64,000 nt of DNA from Chloroflexi bacterium 54-19 (GCA_001898225.1 MKTJ01000058.1:128132-192131); one strand, 5' to 3'. Counted from the first letter of the stretch, positions 35,006-44,226 are shown. Notes: generated from the letters alone by a model not told the origin. Numbers and translations: made by a program.

Positions 35006-36493
35006 ATGGATCAAAAAAGACCAGAGTTTGATAAAGAGCAGCTTATAGAGATTAAAAACCGCCTGGCCCGCCTCGGAATGAGCCTGTTGGAGGCCGAGAA
35101 CCGCGCTCCCGGCGAAGGCAGCTCGTCCTTCGATAGCCAGTTGGACGACTTGCTGGCCGATATTGTCCACAAGGCCAGCCCGGCTGCCAATATTACAACC
35201 CAGCCCGAACCGGTGTTGCTTGGCGAAGAAGAACCCAAACCCCGCCGGGTGGTTATTACCGGCCTGGGTACGGTCAACCCGCTTGCCCACAATGTCGAAG
35301 ACTTCTGGAACGGCCTCAAAAAGGGCCAGAGCGGTATTGCCCGCATGACCCTCACCGACCCCACCAACTACCCGACTCACGTGGCCGGGGAAGTCAAAGA
35401 GTGGAACCCTAAAGAGTGGATGGACCCCAAAGATGCCCGGCGCATGTCCCGCAGCAGCCAGTTCGCGGTTGCGGCGGCCCGCCAGGCTGTGCAAGACGCC
35501 AAACTCGAAGTGGAAGGCGATATGGCCGACGAGTACGGCGTGGTCTGGGGGACCGGGAACTGCGCCTATCCCGAAACCGAGGCCGGGGTCCGCACCATGC
35601 TCGATAAGGGCGGCATGAAGTTAAGCCCTTTCTTTATCCCGATTATCCTGCCGAATATGCCGACCGCCCAGATTGCCATGCAACTCGGCTTCAAAGGCTA
35701 CAACTCGACCATCATTACCGCCTGCGCTTCCAGCACCCAGTCCATCGGGGAAGCCGCCGAGATTATCAAACGCGGGGACGCCGAGGTGGTTATTTCGGGC
35801 GGCGGGGAAGCGCCTATCAGCGAACTGGGCCTGGCCGGGTTCTGCGTGATGCGCGCCATGAGCAGCGCCCGCAACGAGTCGCCCACTACCGCCAGCCGTC
35901 CTTTCGATAAAGACCGGGACGGGTTTGTCCCCTCGGAAGGGGCTTCGGCCCTGGTCCTGGAAAATCTCGACCACGCCCTGGCGCGGGGTGCTCACATTTA
36001 TGCCGAAATCGTCGGCTTTGGCGCGACCTGCGACGCTTATCACCTGGTCGCCCCGGAACCTTCGGGCCTGGGAGCGGTTCGCTCGATGCGGCGGGCCCTG
36101 CACAGCGCCAAACTGTCTCCGCGTGACATTGACTATATCAACGCTCACGGCACCAGCACCGACCTCAACGACCGGATGGAGACCGTGGCCGTTAAAAAGG
36201 TCTTTGGCGACTACGCCTACCAGATTCCGATGAGCAGCACCAAGTCCATGATCGGGCACCTGCTCGGCGGGGCGGGCGGTGTCGAGGCGGTCGCCACCCT
36301 CCTGATGATGAAAAATGAGATGATTCACCCGACCATCAACTATGAAACGCCGGATGAAGATTTGGACCTGGATTATGTACCAAACCGCGCCCGGCCTTTC
36401 AAAATTAAAGTTGCCATGAGCAATTCTTTTGGCTTCGGCGGTCAGAACGCTTCAATAATTTTCAAGGAGTACGTTGCCAGCCAACCGGCATAA
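35006..36493 (+). CDS. fabF: 3-oxoacyl-ACP synthase II with N-terminal extension
   Basis: 495 residues. The condensing enzyme begins near residue 79 (PRRVVITGLGTVNPL) and has the Cys-His-His set C240 (TACASST), H381 (AHGTSTDLND) and H418 (MIGHLLGGAGG), so it should elongate acyl-ACP chains. Usual FabF proteins are about 410 residues; here ~78 extra residues precede the domain, helical and then Pro/Glu-rich, without a signal peptide. The ATG at 35006 is the first in-frame start, and GGGGGAG lies rather far upstream, so a later start inside the extension cannot be excluded. FabH is encoded separately at 61543-62568. A small gene follows 26 bp on. Confidence 0.92.
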   Translation: MDQKRPEFDKEQLIEIKNRLARLGMSLLEAENRAPGEGSSSFDSQLDDLLADIVHKASPAANITTQPEPVLLGEEEPKPRRVVITGLGTVNPLAHNVEDFWNGLKKGQSGIARMTLTDPTNYPTHVAGEVKEWNPKEWMDPKDARRMSRSSQFAVAAARQAVQDAKLEVEGDMADEYGVVWGTGNCAYPETEAGVRTMLDKGGMKLSPFFIPIILPNMPTAQIAMQLGFKGYNSTIITACASSTQSIGEAAEIIKRGDAEVVISGGGEAPISELGLAGFCVMRAMSSARNESPTTASRPFDKDRDGFVPSEGASALVLENLDHALARGAHIYAEIVGFGATCDAYHLVAPEPSGLGAVRSMRRALHSAKLSPRDIDYINAHGTSTDLNDRMETVAVKKVFGDYAYQIPMSSTKSMIGHLLGGAGGVEAVATLLMMKNEMIHPTINYETPDEDLDLDYVPNRARPFKIKVAMSNSFGFGGQNASIIFKEYVASQPA

Positions 36494-36519
36494 TTAAGCA
36501 GGTGAAGGAGATAGTGGCG

Positions 36520-36864
36520 ATGGGTGAGTTCTGGACCTTCAACTTTTGGGAATTACGCACCGGTCATCAAGGTCGCGAACTGGAAGAATTGACTCGCCTG
36601 GGTATCATTCCCGAATACGGCAAAGTCAAGGGTGTCAAGGCTATCAAGTTGTTCCGGGTCGAAGAAGGGGATGGCGTGGGCCGCTTCCTGGCCGTAACTA
36701 TCTACGAGAACCGCGAAGCTTTTAACGCCTGGTTCACCAGCAACAGCGTGGACTTTGCTATCTGGGAACGAAGCCTGCGGCCAACCCTGGAAAAATGGTC
36801 ATCAATTGCCAACCTGACTTCGGTCTCCCGGTTGGTCGAACTGCTGGACTTTCGCTACGAGTAA
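36520..36864 (+). CDS. Small conserved-looking protein after fabF, function unknown
   Basis: 114 residues from the ATG at 36520 (GGAG nine bases before). Alternating strands and helices (AIKLFRVEEGDGVGRFLAVTIYENREAFNAWF) suggest a ferredoxin-like alpha/beta-barrel dimer of the kind found in small monooxygenases and stress proteins, but no specific signature is present. Its position directly behind fabF suggests co-transcription. Confidence 0.6.
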   Translation: MGEFWTFNFWELRTGHQGRELEELTRLGIIPEYGKVKGVKAIKLFRVEEGDGVGRFLAVTIYENREAFNAWFTSNSVDFAIWERSLRPTLEKWSSIANLTSVSRLVELLDFRYE

Positions 36865-36923
36865 AATTTGCGAGCCGGTTTTTGGATTTTTTCCGGCCCG
36901 GCTCCCCTGGGAGGAGTTTTTAA

Positions 36924-38027
36924 GTGCTGCTATCTGTTGCTAACAAGGTTGAGATTGACCGTCAGGTAAAACTTAACCGGCTTTTTTTCTGGCTAGGTAT
37001 CCTGGGACTGGTCGCGGCGATGGCGGTCCTTTTTCTTTTCGCTGGGAATGCTACCCTGGTCTTTCTTGGCTACCCCTTCCTGATTCTCGGTCTTATTTTT
37101 TCGAAACGCGGCTCTTTTAACAACCGGCGTCACGGTATCGGCGGTTACAAAATCGCCAGCGAAGAAAAATTGCTGGCCGCCGCCCTCGATGGCAGCCCGT
37201 CCCGCTACCACCTCTATAGCTGGCTCAAGTTTGGCAATGTGGCCGTAGACCACTTGCTGGTCACGCCCGGCGGCCTGATGATAATCAAAGCGTGCAGCCA
37301 GATGGGCGATTTCAAGATGTCCAACGACAATTATCGCCGCAAGGCGGGCCTGGCAACCTGGTTTGCCACCGTCGGGGAGCCCGGTATCGGCAATCCGACC
37401 CAGGAGCTTAACAACCAGGTCAAGAAGTTGCGCGAGTGGTTCGGGCAAAAAGGGCTTGAAGTCCCGGTGGACGGTGTGGTGGTCTTTATGCTGCCGCGCA
37501 CCAAGATTATCCAGGCCGAAGAAATGAGCTACCCGGTCTGCAAACTGGAGCAGCTAAAACAGGCCATCCGGGGCTGGGAAACCGAACTGAACATGACCGT
37601 TCCCCAGCAGCAGCAACTCGAAGATTATATTCTGGAAACCTTGCCCGCCGATGTGGCCGCCGAAGCCCGCTCCCTGGCCCAACTGCCCGGCTACAAACGC
37701 GCCGCCATCCTCAATCCCGATAAAGAAAAGACTGAAAAAGAAAAACCGAAGGCCGCCGAGAAAAAGGCGCCCGAACCGGCTGCGCCCCGGCCTCGCCTGA
37801 CCCCCGAAGAACGCGAAAAGCTGCGCCAGGAGCGCATCAAGGCCGCCCAGGAGAAGGGTCTTAAAGGCCATAACCCCTATCTGCCGCTCGAACCGGGCCA
37901 GAAGATGGGCAAGGACGGCAAAGTCCGGGAGGTCAAGCCGACCGTTATCGAGAAGAAGCCGCCGCGCCGCCGGGTCGAACCGCTCAAGCAACCTACCCCT
38001 GGCGCGTTTGGGGACCGGAAAGAATAA
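36924..38027 (+). CDS. Membrane protein with NERD-like domain and charged tail
   Basis: 367 residues from the GTG at 36924, fixed by GGGAGGAG seven bases before it. Two membrane helices (about 15-55), then a domain resembling NERD (nuclease-related) in VDHLLVTPGGLMIIKA and the later VVVFMLPRTKI. The usual E-x-K catalytic pair is not evident (IIKACSQM instead). A Lys/Glu-rich coil and basic tail end the protein. It ends three bases before the holB start, so the two are co-transcribed. The NERD call is tentative. Confidence 0.6.
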   Translation: MLLSVANKVEIDRQVKLNRLFFWLGILGLVAAMAVLFLFAGNATLVFLGYPFLILGLIFSKRGSFNNRRHGIGGYKIASEEKLLAAALDGSPSRYHLYSWLKFGNVAVDHLLVTPGGLMIIKACSQMGDFKMSNDNYRRKAGLATWFATVGEPGIGNPTQELNNQVKKLREWFGQKGLEVPVDGVVVFMLPRTKIIQAEEMSYPVCKLEQLKQAIRGWETELNMTVPQQQQLEDYILETLPADVAAEARSLAQLPGYKRAAILNPDKEKTEKEKPKAAEKKAPEPAAPRPRLTPEEREKLRQERIKAAQEKGLKGHNPYLPLEPGQKMGKDGKVREVKPTVIEKKPPRRRVEPLKQPTPGAFGDRKE

Positions 38028-38030
38028 GCC

Positions 38031-39140
38031 GTGTGGGAAGATAACGAACGGGAGGACAGCCCGGAAGAACTTTTCCAGGACGCGCTTATCGGGCACGAGT
38101 GGGTGGCCGGGCTGCTTCAAAGCAGTATCGACACCCACAAAATGAGCCACGCCTATGTCTTTAGCGGGCCAAACGGCATCGGGAAAAGTTTCCTGGCCCA
38201 TCATTTCGTGATGGCTTTATCCTGCCTGAACCCGCCCCCAAAGGTCGAAGGTCAGCTCGGCTTCCGTTTTTGCGGGGAGTGCCGGGCCTGCCGCATGATT
38301 CGTGACGACAAATACCCCGATGTGTCGGTGATAAGCCTGGAATGGCAGGCCCGCATGGAAAGCGGCACCGGCTCTACCAGCGCCAACGCTAACCTCAAAA
38401 TTGATACCATCCGCTCCATGCAGCATGAAGTCAGCCGCGCTCCCATCGAAGCCCCCTGGCGGGTCTTTATCGTGGAGGACGCCGCGACCATGCAGGTTGC
38501 CGCCGCCAACGCTTTTTTGAAGACCCTGGAAGAACCGCCCGCCCGCGCCATTATCATCCTGATTTCCGATAGCGACCGCGCCCTTTTGCCGACAATTGTA
38601 TCGCGCTGCCAGGTTTTCGAGTTGCGTTCGGTCCCGACCGAAACCATCGAAAAGGCCCTCGAAGCCAGGGGCGCGGACGAACCAACGGCCCGCAAGCTGG
38701 CCGCGCTGGCGGTCGGACGGCCCGGCTATGCCCTCCGGGCTTTCTTCGACAAAACCCACCAGGACGTGGATGACCGGGACGAAGCGGTGCAGGAGATGGA
38801 AGCGCTCTTGAAAGCGGACCAGGCGGGCCGGTTGGCTTTCTCGGAGGAATTGAACTCGCGCTGGTCGGCCCAGGGCGAACGCCGCGCTTCGGTCGTGACC
38901 ATGCTGAATCTGTGGCTGGGCTGGTGGCGCGATTTGCTCCTGGTCTATAACGGCCAGGGCCGCTACGCTACCAACCAGGATAAACTTGATACCTTGCAGG
39001 CGCAGGCTGACCGGCTGCACCTGGGCCAGATAAAAGAAATGCTCCAATGGCTGACCCGCGCCCAGTCCGAACTGGATAGCAATGTCAGCCCCCGGCTGGC
39101 CCTGGGCGACCTCTTTGTCAACCACCTGCCCCGGCTGTAG
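38031..39140 (+). CDS. holB: DNA polymerase III delta' subunit
   Basis: 369 residues, a clamp-loader AAA+ protein. Walker A is GPNGIGKS at 46-53; a zinc module C81-x-x-C84-x-x-C87 follows (CGECRAC). The SRC motif (TIVSRCQVF) and FLKTLEEPP are those of DnaX/HolB proteins. It helps load the sliding clamp onto DNA. The start is a GTG with a modest ribosome site. The PSP1-like gene directly behind it is the usual partner in many bacteria, which supports the call. Confidence 0.9.
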   Translation: MWEDNEREDSPEELFQDALIGHEWVAGLLQSSIDTHKMSHAYVFSGPNGIGKSFLAHHFVMALSCLNPPPKVEGQLGFRFCGECRACRMIRDDKYPDVSVISLEWQARMESGTGSTSANANLKIDTIRSMQHEVSRAPIEAPWRVFIVEDAATMQVAAANAFLKTLEEPPARAIIILISDSDRALLPTIVSRCQVFELRSVPTETIEKALEARGADEPTARKLAALAVGRPGYALRAFFDKTHQDVDDRDEAVQEMEALLKADQAGRLAFSEELNSRWSAQGERRASVVTMLNLWLGWWRDLLLVYNGQGRYATNQDKLDTLQAQADRLHLGQIKEMLQWLTRAQSELDSNVSPRLALGDLFVNHLPRL

Positions 39141-39159
39141 GGCCGGTTGCGAGGTGCCT

Positions 39160-39906
39160 ATGACTAATCTGGAAAACTTGTCCCGGCGTATAATTGGTGT
39201 GAGGGCGGTCTCCGCCGGACCCCTGCTCTTTTGTGAAGCAGGCAACTTTTCCCCGGCGGTGGGCGAGTGGGTGACGGTCGAGGCTGAAAGTGGGAAATTC
39301 CCGGCCCAGGTTGTGCTGCCAGACTCTTTGGTTGAAACAAGCCAGCTTGAATCTAACCTTCCAAATATTGTTGGAATGGCCGCAGAAACCGGTCTGGTTG
39401 AGTCAAAAATACCCTCGGCTGTCGAAGCTGCTGCCAGCCGGAAGTTCAGGGAATTGTCGGTGGCCCACAACTGGCCGTATACTTTAAAAGAGGTTGATGC
39501 CCGGCCCGACCGGCTAATCGTGCGGTTTACTGCAACGCCGGAACCGGAAGCGCCGGATTACGTTCCCTTATTAGAAGGGCTGGCCGAAATTTCTAAAACC
39601 AGGGTCGAGCTTTTCCTGGTGAGCGAAGATGCTACCCCGTATCGCCCCCCTGCGGACGAGAGTTTTGCCGGGTGGGTGAACGGCCTTCTCAAGGAGTTGG
39701 CCCCGGTAGTACTGGAGAATGCTGCCGTAGGCGCACCTTTGCTGGACGAGAGTGAAGTATACCGGCCCGGCCAGCGTTCAAAGGAGCGGCCCGGTGATGA
39801 GAAAGTAGAGGCGGTAAAGCCGGTAGCAAGTTACGACCCGGCCCTCCAGACCTTTGTCCCGAATGAAGTTGAAGGTGTGAGTGATTCGGATAGGGGCGCA
39901 AACTAG
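39160..39906 (+). CDS. Divergent PSP1/RicT-like protein
   Basis: 248 residues from the ATG at 39160. The start resembles PSP1 domains (IIGVRAVSAGPLLFCEAG, then VGEWVTVEAESGKFPAQVV), and so does the middle (RLIVRFTATPEPEAPDYVPL, then TRVELFLV). The cysteines that bind Fe-S clusters in RicT of Bacillus are not visible, and the centre is shortened. RicT-type proteins act in RNA processing and signalling complexes. Place directly behind holB is the standard one for PSP1 genes, so family assignment rests on motif and synteny together. Confidence 0.7.
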   Translation: MTNLENLSRRIIGVRAVSAGPLLFCEAGNFSPAVGEWVTVEAESGKFPAQVVLPDSLVETSQLESNLPNIVGMAAETGLVESKIPSAVEAAASRKFRELSVAHNWPYTLKEVDARPDRLIVRFTATPEPEAPDYVPLLEGLAEISKTRVELFLVSEDATPYRPPADESFAGWVNGLLKELAPVVLENAAVGAPLLDESEVYRPGQRSKERPGDEKVEAVKPVASYDPALQTFVPNEVEGVSDSDRGAN

Positions 39907-39920
39907 AAAGAAGTTTTCCA

Positions 39921-40646
39921 ATGTTTGAAGCGGTCATCCTGGACCTGGACGGGTTGCTAGTGGATAGCGAACGCTGGCAAATCGAAGCCTGGCAGGAGTA
40001 TCTGAAGCGGTTCGAGGTCCAACTCGATGAGTTCGAGGCGGTTAAACTACTCGACCAGCGCGATTACGACAATGCCGATTACCTCCGGCGGCGCTTCAAC
40101 CTGCTGGACGACCCCCTGACCATCCAGGAAGAACGCCAGGAAATCTTTATGCGGCTGGCCGAGGAAAATATCGAGCTGATGCCGGGCGCGACCGAGGCTC
40201 TCCAACTTCTGAAGGAAAGCGAGTTCCGCCTGGCCGTGGTCAGCGCCGGGGTGCGCGATTACGTCTACCTTATGATGGATAAATTCGGCTGGGACGAGGT
40301 TTTCGATGTAATAGTGGCGGGCGACATGATCGACGCCAGCAAGCCGAACCCGATGCCATTCCTGGCCTGTGCCGAAACCTTTGCCCTCCATCCCTCCTAC
40401 TGCCTGGTGCTGGAAGATTCGCGGAGCGGGGTCGAGGCGGCTATCGCTGCCGGGATGCAGGTCATTTGCGTCCCCGGCCCTACTACCGACCGCTGGCGGA
40501 TTACCGGGGCCGACGTGGTCCTCACCAGCCTGGACTATCTCAATCTGCCGACCATTCGCTCAATCTGGCGTGATGGCGACAACTTTAATACCCCTCAGCC
40601 CCAACCTCAACTCGCCCCCGAAACCCGGCCCAGTCGCTGGCGCTAG
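39921..40646 (+). CDS. HAD-superfamily hydrolase (beta-phosphoglucomutase/phosphatase-like)
   Basis: 241 residues. HAD motifs are complete: nucleophile D8-x-D10 in ILDLDGLLVDS, motif II VVSAG, Lys in ASKPNP, and the acidic LVLEDSRSG. The helical cap after motif I is of the C1 type found in phosphoglucomutases and small-sugar phosphatases. Substrate unknown. Stops one base from the stop of the convergent NHL gene. Confidence 0.88.
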   Translation: MFEAVILDLDGLLVDSERWQIEAWQEYLKRFEVQLDEFEAVKLLDQRDYDNADYLRRRFNLLDDPLTIQEERQEIFMRLAEENIELMPGATEALQLLKESEFRLAVVSAGVRDYVYLMMDKFGWDEVFDVIVAGDMIDASKPNPMPFLACAETFALHPSYCLVLEDSRSGVEAAIAAGMQVICVPGPTTDRWRITGADVVLTSLDYLNLPTIRSIWRDGDNFNTPQPQPQLAPETRPSRWR

Positions 40647-40647
40647 G

Positions 40648-41631
40648 TTAGAGCTTATATTTTAGAATTCTGTCGAAATACCAGTCGAAGACATAAACAT
40701 TGCCCTGGCTGTCCACATCAAGGCTGCCGGGGTTATCCAGTTGGTCGAAGAACCCGTTACTGTTGTTCCAACTGGTTATAAAGTTGCCTGCCGGGTCGAA
40801 CTTCTTGATGGTTTTGTGCTGGGTATCGGCCACATAGACATTGTCCTGCCGGTCAACCGCAATGTCCTGGGGAGTCTTAAAGTGTTTATTCCCGTCTAAA
40901 TATATTTCCAGACCAATTTTATAGTCGCCCAGCTTGAATTTTGTTTGAAAAGACGGCTGTCCGCCCCATACCTGCAACAAATTTCCGTCTTTATCGAATT
41001 TCTGAACCCGGTTGTTAAAAGTGTCCGCCACAAGAATGTGGTCCTGACCATCTATTGCCATACCACGAGGATTATTGAAATAGCCCGGTTCCGTACCTTG
41101 CTGGCCCCATTGGGTTATAAAATTGCCGTTTTCATCAAACTTCTGAACCCGGTTACCACCGGTAGCCAGTGTGTAAATAAAACCTTCACTATCAATCACA
41201 ATATCCTCGGCGGAGTAAGTAATAGCTTTTTTGGAGTCTTTTACCATCCAACTTCGCAAAAATTGGCCGCTAGCAGCGTAAACTTCAACGTTACTTTCCA
41301 ATTCGTTAATTACAAAAATATCCCCGACCTCATTAACGGCGATGCCCCTACCAAAACTCATGCCGTACCTTTCTTTGCCGTCTATCGTGGCAATAAGGTT
41401 GTTCTGGGCGTCATACTTTGAAAGTTTATCGTTTTCGATAAAATACAGGTTGTCGTTTTTATCTACGGTAATTTTCCCAGCCATACTCGTTTCGCTATTA
41501 TGATAAGTCCAGGTCAATTGCTTGAAACCGGGTACAAAGACCGCGATAAGCACCGGGGTGAGTAAGGCTACCAGGGCTATCCAGAGGATTTTCTTGAGTT
41601 GAGCGGTTTCTAAATTCTTGTCCTCATTCAT
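40648..41631 (-). CDS. Membrane-anchored NHL-repeat protein (tandem copy 2)
   Basis: 327 residues. An N-terminal membrane helix (about 12-34) anchors five to six NHL repeats (GMAIDGQDHILVADTFNNRV is typical) that should form a beta-propeller outside the cell. It is a paralogue of the gene immediately upstream. NHL propellers bind proteins or ligands; no enzyme motif. The gene is richer in A and T than its surroundings. Confidence 0.85.
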   Translation of the reverse strand: MNEDKNLETAQLKKILWIALVALLTPVLIAVFVPGFKQLTWTYHNSETSMAGKITVDKNDNLYFIENDKLSKYDAQNNLIATIDGKERYGMSFGRGIAVNEVGDIFVINELESNVEVYAASGQFLRSWMVKDSKKAITYSAEDIVIDSEGFIYTLATGGNRVQKFDENGNFITQWGQQGTEPGYFNNPRGMAIDGQDHILVADTFNNRVQKFDKDGNLLQVWGGQPSFQTKFKLGDYKIGLEIYLDGNKHFKTPQDIAVDRQDNVYVADTQHKTIKKFDPAGNFITSWNNSNGFFDQLDNPGSLDVDSQGNVYVFDWYFDRILKYKL

Positions 41632-41648
41632 CGGGCTATTTCTCCGAG

Positions 41649-42665
41649 TTATAGGGTGTATTTTATTACGCCCTGGTCCGTACCCCAGTTGTAGACGTAA
41701 ATATTCCCGGCCTTATCCAGGGCGATACTCCCCGGATTTTCCAGTTGGCTGAATAAATCTTTCTTGTTATTCCAGGTCCGGATGAATTTGCCGTTGCTAT
41801 CGAACATTTGAATCCGCTGGTTTCCCCTATCGACGACATAGACGTTCCCCTGCGCGTCAATCGTTATATCGTTAGGGAAGGCTAGATAACCTGCCACCGC
41901 CATCTGTCGAGCCGGAAGCGGGAGAGTTGGACCAGAATTTTTAATGGTGATGTTCAACTGGTTGTTCAATAGGTTGCTCGACTGGTTGGGCGGTTGGCCC
42001 CACTGTTGGAGAAATTTGCCGTCAGCATCGAACTTCTGGACCCGGTTATTTATCGCATCGGTTACATAAACATTCCCCTTGCTATCCAGGGCAATCCCGT
42101 TTGGCCCCTTAAATAAGCCGGGAGCCGAACCGTTGCCGCCCCAACCGGTGATAAAGTGGCCGTCCAGGTCGAACTTTTCGACCCGGTTGATACCGGAATT
42201 TGCTATATAAACGAACCCCGCCGGGTCGATAGCAAGGGCTTCCGGCCAGGTCAATTGGCCGGGATTGCCCCCGCTCTCACCCCAGCTTTTGATAAACTGG
42301 CCGTCCGGCGAGTAAATCTCGACTTTGTTGTTGCGTTGTTCGGTGACGAAAACACGGCCCTGTTTATCAATCGCCAGGCCGCTTCGGTAATGTAATTTAT
42401 CTTCCTGCTTTCCCCAGGTCGCGATTAATTGATGGTTGCTACTGTATTTGAAGATGTGTTCCTGGTTGGCTATATAAATATTGCCGTTTGCATCAACGGC
42501 GATTTTACCGACAAAATCTAACCGCGCATCGACAAATTGCCAATCTACCTTTGGGCCAAAGTTAACAAAATTTACCAGCAGGATTACAAGTGCCAGGGGC
42601 ACAACTGCCGCAAACCCCAGCACGATAACAGGCTTGAACTGGCGCGGTTTTGATTTTGTTAGCAT
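41649..42665 (-). CDS. Membrane-anchored NHL-repeat protein (tandem copy 1)
   Basis: 338 residues with the same layout as the next gene: N-terminal membrane helix, then NHL repeats (GIALDSKGNVYVTDAINNRV). The two are 17 bp apart and differ mainly by an insertion rich in Asn and Gln near residue 230 here. AAAGGGA precedes the ATG. Likely co-transcribed with the PP2C-like gene 17 bp upstream. Confidence 0.85.
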   Translation of the reverse strand: MLTKSKPRQFKPVIVLGFAAVVPLALVILLVNFVNFGPKVDWQFVDARLDFVGKIAVDANGNIYIANQEHIFKYSSNHQLIATWGKQEDKLHYRSGLAIDKQGRVFVTEQRNNKVEIYSPDGQFIKSWGESGGNPGQLTWPEALAIDPAGFVYIANSGINRVEKFDLDGHFITGWGGNGSAPGLFKGPNGIALDSKGNVYVTDAINNRVQKFDADGKFLQQWGQPPNQSSNLLNNQLNITIKNSGPTLPLPARQMAVAGYLAFPNDITIDAQGNVYVVDRGNQRIQMFDSNGKFIRTWNNKKDLFSQLENPGSIALDKAGNIYVYNWGTDQGVIKYTL

Positions 42666-42682
42666 GTGGGTCCCTTTCGCAC

Positions 42683-43495
42683 TTACTGCGAGAAAATTTC
42701 GACCGACATCCGGCGCGGGACAGGTGTTCCGGCAGCTACTTCCGAAGGCGCAACCGTCAAAACTACCACACTCATATCGTCCTGGGGTCGGCGGCGGTCG
42801 GCGACCATCGCCATTTCGAGCAGTTCGTCGGCAATCTGGGCGGCGTCGAGTGTCCCGGCCTCCAGTTTTTCGCGGACAAACCCGGCCACGTCCAGGGCTT
42901 TTTCGGCAGCGTTAAAGCGTTCCCCGGCGTGACTGATGCCGTCCGAAAAGGCTACCACCAGCATACCCGGTGTTAACTCGAACTGCCGCACGACCGGCTT
43001 GGTCAGGCGGTGGACGCCCAGTTCAACCGCCTCCTCGTCCAGGCTCAAAAGGACCGGCTTTAGTTCGCCCGGCTCGGTGACTATTTCCTCGGAGGCTTCA
43101 TCTCCTGCGGGTTTGTTGGGGTCTTCCCAGCGACCCAGGTAGACTGGCAAGGGATTATTGCGGGTGATAACCAGGGTATTGGTAGCAAATTCCAGGCTAA
43201 TGAGGTTGAGGGTGGCTGAAACGCCGCCACTTTTATAAAAAAATAGCTGGTCGTTGGCGGAGCGAGCGATAGTGCCGTCCCGCACGCCTTGCTTGACCAA
43301 CTCGACACAATGGCTTGCCACGAAGTTGCTGGTCTGCTTGGCCGAGCGACCACTGCCCTGGCCGTCCACCAGGATAGCGGTCATGCCGCCATTGAAGTTG
43401 GTATCGAGAGGGCGCTCGACTATTTCGACCGTATCGCCACTCTCTTTGACCGCGTATTTATTAACCTTGGCTACGCCGAACCGAATTTTGAACAT
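42683..43495 (-). CDS. PP2C/SpoIIE-type serine phosphatase
   Basis: 270 residues. The metal-binding residues of the PPM family are present: D44-G in ILVDGQGSGRS, D185-G in VAFSDGISHAGE, and D239/D240 in RPQDDMSVVVL. No sensor, membrane or kinase domain is attached, so its input must come from another protein. First gene of a three-gene unit with the two NHL proteins; a link between them is unproven. Confidence 0.88.
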   Translation of the reverse strand: MFKIRFGVAKVNKYAVKESGDTVEIVERPLDTNFNGGMTAILVDGQGSGRSAKQTSNFVASHCVELVKQGVRDGTIARSANDQLFFYKSGGVSATLNLISLEFATNTLVITRNNPLPVYLGRWEDPNKPAGDEASEEIVTEPGELKPVLLSLDEEAVELGVHRLTKPVVRQFELTPGMLVVAFSDGISHAGERFNAAEKALDVAGFVREKLEAGTLDAAQIADELLEMAMVADRRRPQDDMSVVVLTVAPSEVAAGTPVPRRMSVEIFSQ

Positions 43496-43500
43496 AGCGT

Positions 43501-43529
43501 TGAAAAACGTCTTTCGATAGTTTATAATA
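43501..43529 (+). promoter_or_regulatory. Sigma-70 promoter of the tRNA gene
   Basis: TTGAAA (43501-43506), a 17-bp spacer and TATAAT (43524-43529). Transcription should begin near 43536, about 22 bases before the tRNA. Confidence 0.82.
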
Positions 43530-43557
43530 AGCCCAGTTCTAAGCTTACCACATTGGC

Positions 43558-43633
43558 GGGCCTATGGCGCAGCGGTTAGCGCAATCGACTCATAATCGAC
43601 AGGTCCCTGGTTCGAATCCAGGTGGGCCCACCA
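43558..43633 (+). tRNA. tRNA with CAT anticodon (elongator Met or Ile2)
   Basis: A complete cloverleaf: acceptor GGGCCTA / TGGGCCC with one G-U pair, D stem GCGC/GCGC, anticodon loop CTCATAA with CAT, T arm CCTGG-TTCGAAT-CCAGG, discriminator A and an encoded CCA. It lacks initiator features such as the GGG/CCC run next to the anticodon loop. The anticodon stem resembles tRNA-Ile2, whose C is changed to lysidine, as much as elongator tRNA-Met, so the amino acid is left open. Confidence 0.93.
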
Positions 43634-43652
43634 CTCCATTCCTTTTTCTATT

Positions 43653-43970
43653 TCAAAAAAACCGAAAAGAAACTACTTCCCCGTCAAAGTTTACGCTTTC
43701 AACTTTCCACCCTGCGTCAAGCCAGGACTTAGCGTGATAATGACTGTTATCTCCATTCGCCCACCAGGCCGGATAGGTTCTGGCGGAATAAGGTAATTTC
43801 TGGCCTATAACTCTCTCAATTTCTTTGAAGGATATGTGAATAATTCCAGTTTCTTTGGGTTGGTCTAAAAACCATTTTTGAAGTGGTTCATATTTCCCGT
43901 TAAAAACTGATGCCTGGTTTCCAGAATTATTTCTTTGCAAATTACCAGGGTGCCGCTTATCTATTAACAT
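43653..43970 (-). CDS. Small DUF7662-like protein, AT-rich gene
   Basis: 105 residues from the ATG at 43970 (AAAGGG just before it; a GTG two codons earlier is too close). The core IHISFKEIERVIGQKLPYSA, then WWAN and WLDAGWKVESV, is a pattern I recall from a widespread small domain (DUF7662) often found near mobile or restriction genes. Its function is unknown. AT-rich like the next gene and placed at the 3' end of the tRNA gene. Confidence 0.65.
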   Translation of the reverse strand: MLIDKRHPGNLQRNNSGNQASVFNGKYEPLQKWFLDQPKETGIIHISFKEIERVIGQKLPYSARTYPAWWANGDNSHYHAKSWLDAGWKVESVNFDGEVVSFRFF

Positions 43971-44135
43971 ATTCACCCTTTATCTTTGTATCGTAAAGTT
44001 AAGAAATCAAAGGTTTTCAGTTGGGTTTTCCAAACCTAATTTTAGATTTGCCAGGAATGGTTGGTGTGGTACATATCATAATTCTATCCCACTTCTTCTT
44101 AAGCGTAAATAGTTTTGAGATAGCCTACAGGTTGT

Positions 44136-44165
44136 AAAAAAGCGGGCTGCTTGTGGCAAACCCGC
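44136..44165 (-). terminator. Rho-independent terminator
   Basis: On the minus strand, GCGGG / CCCGC with a 14-nt loop and a following run of six T. It lies about 60 bp behind the stop of the hypothetical gene at 44227-44889. Confidence 0.82.
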
Positions 44166-44226
44166 ATTGTGTTTTATTGACAGATTAGTTTGAAGTTCGT
44201 CTGGGGGAACTGGTTTTGGCTCGAAA

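Noticed and set aside
36872..36904. GAGCCGG / CCGGCTC hairpin between the small gene and the NERD-like gene as a terminator
   Set aside because: A 19-nt loop, no T-run behind it, and the ribosome site of the next gene follows directly.
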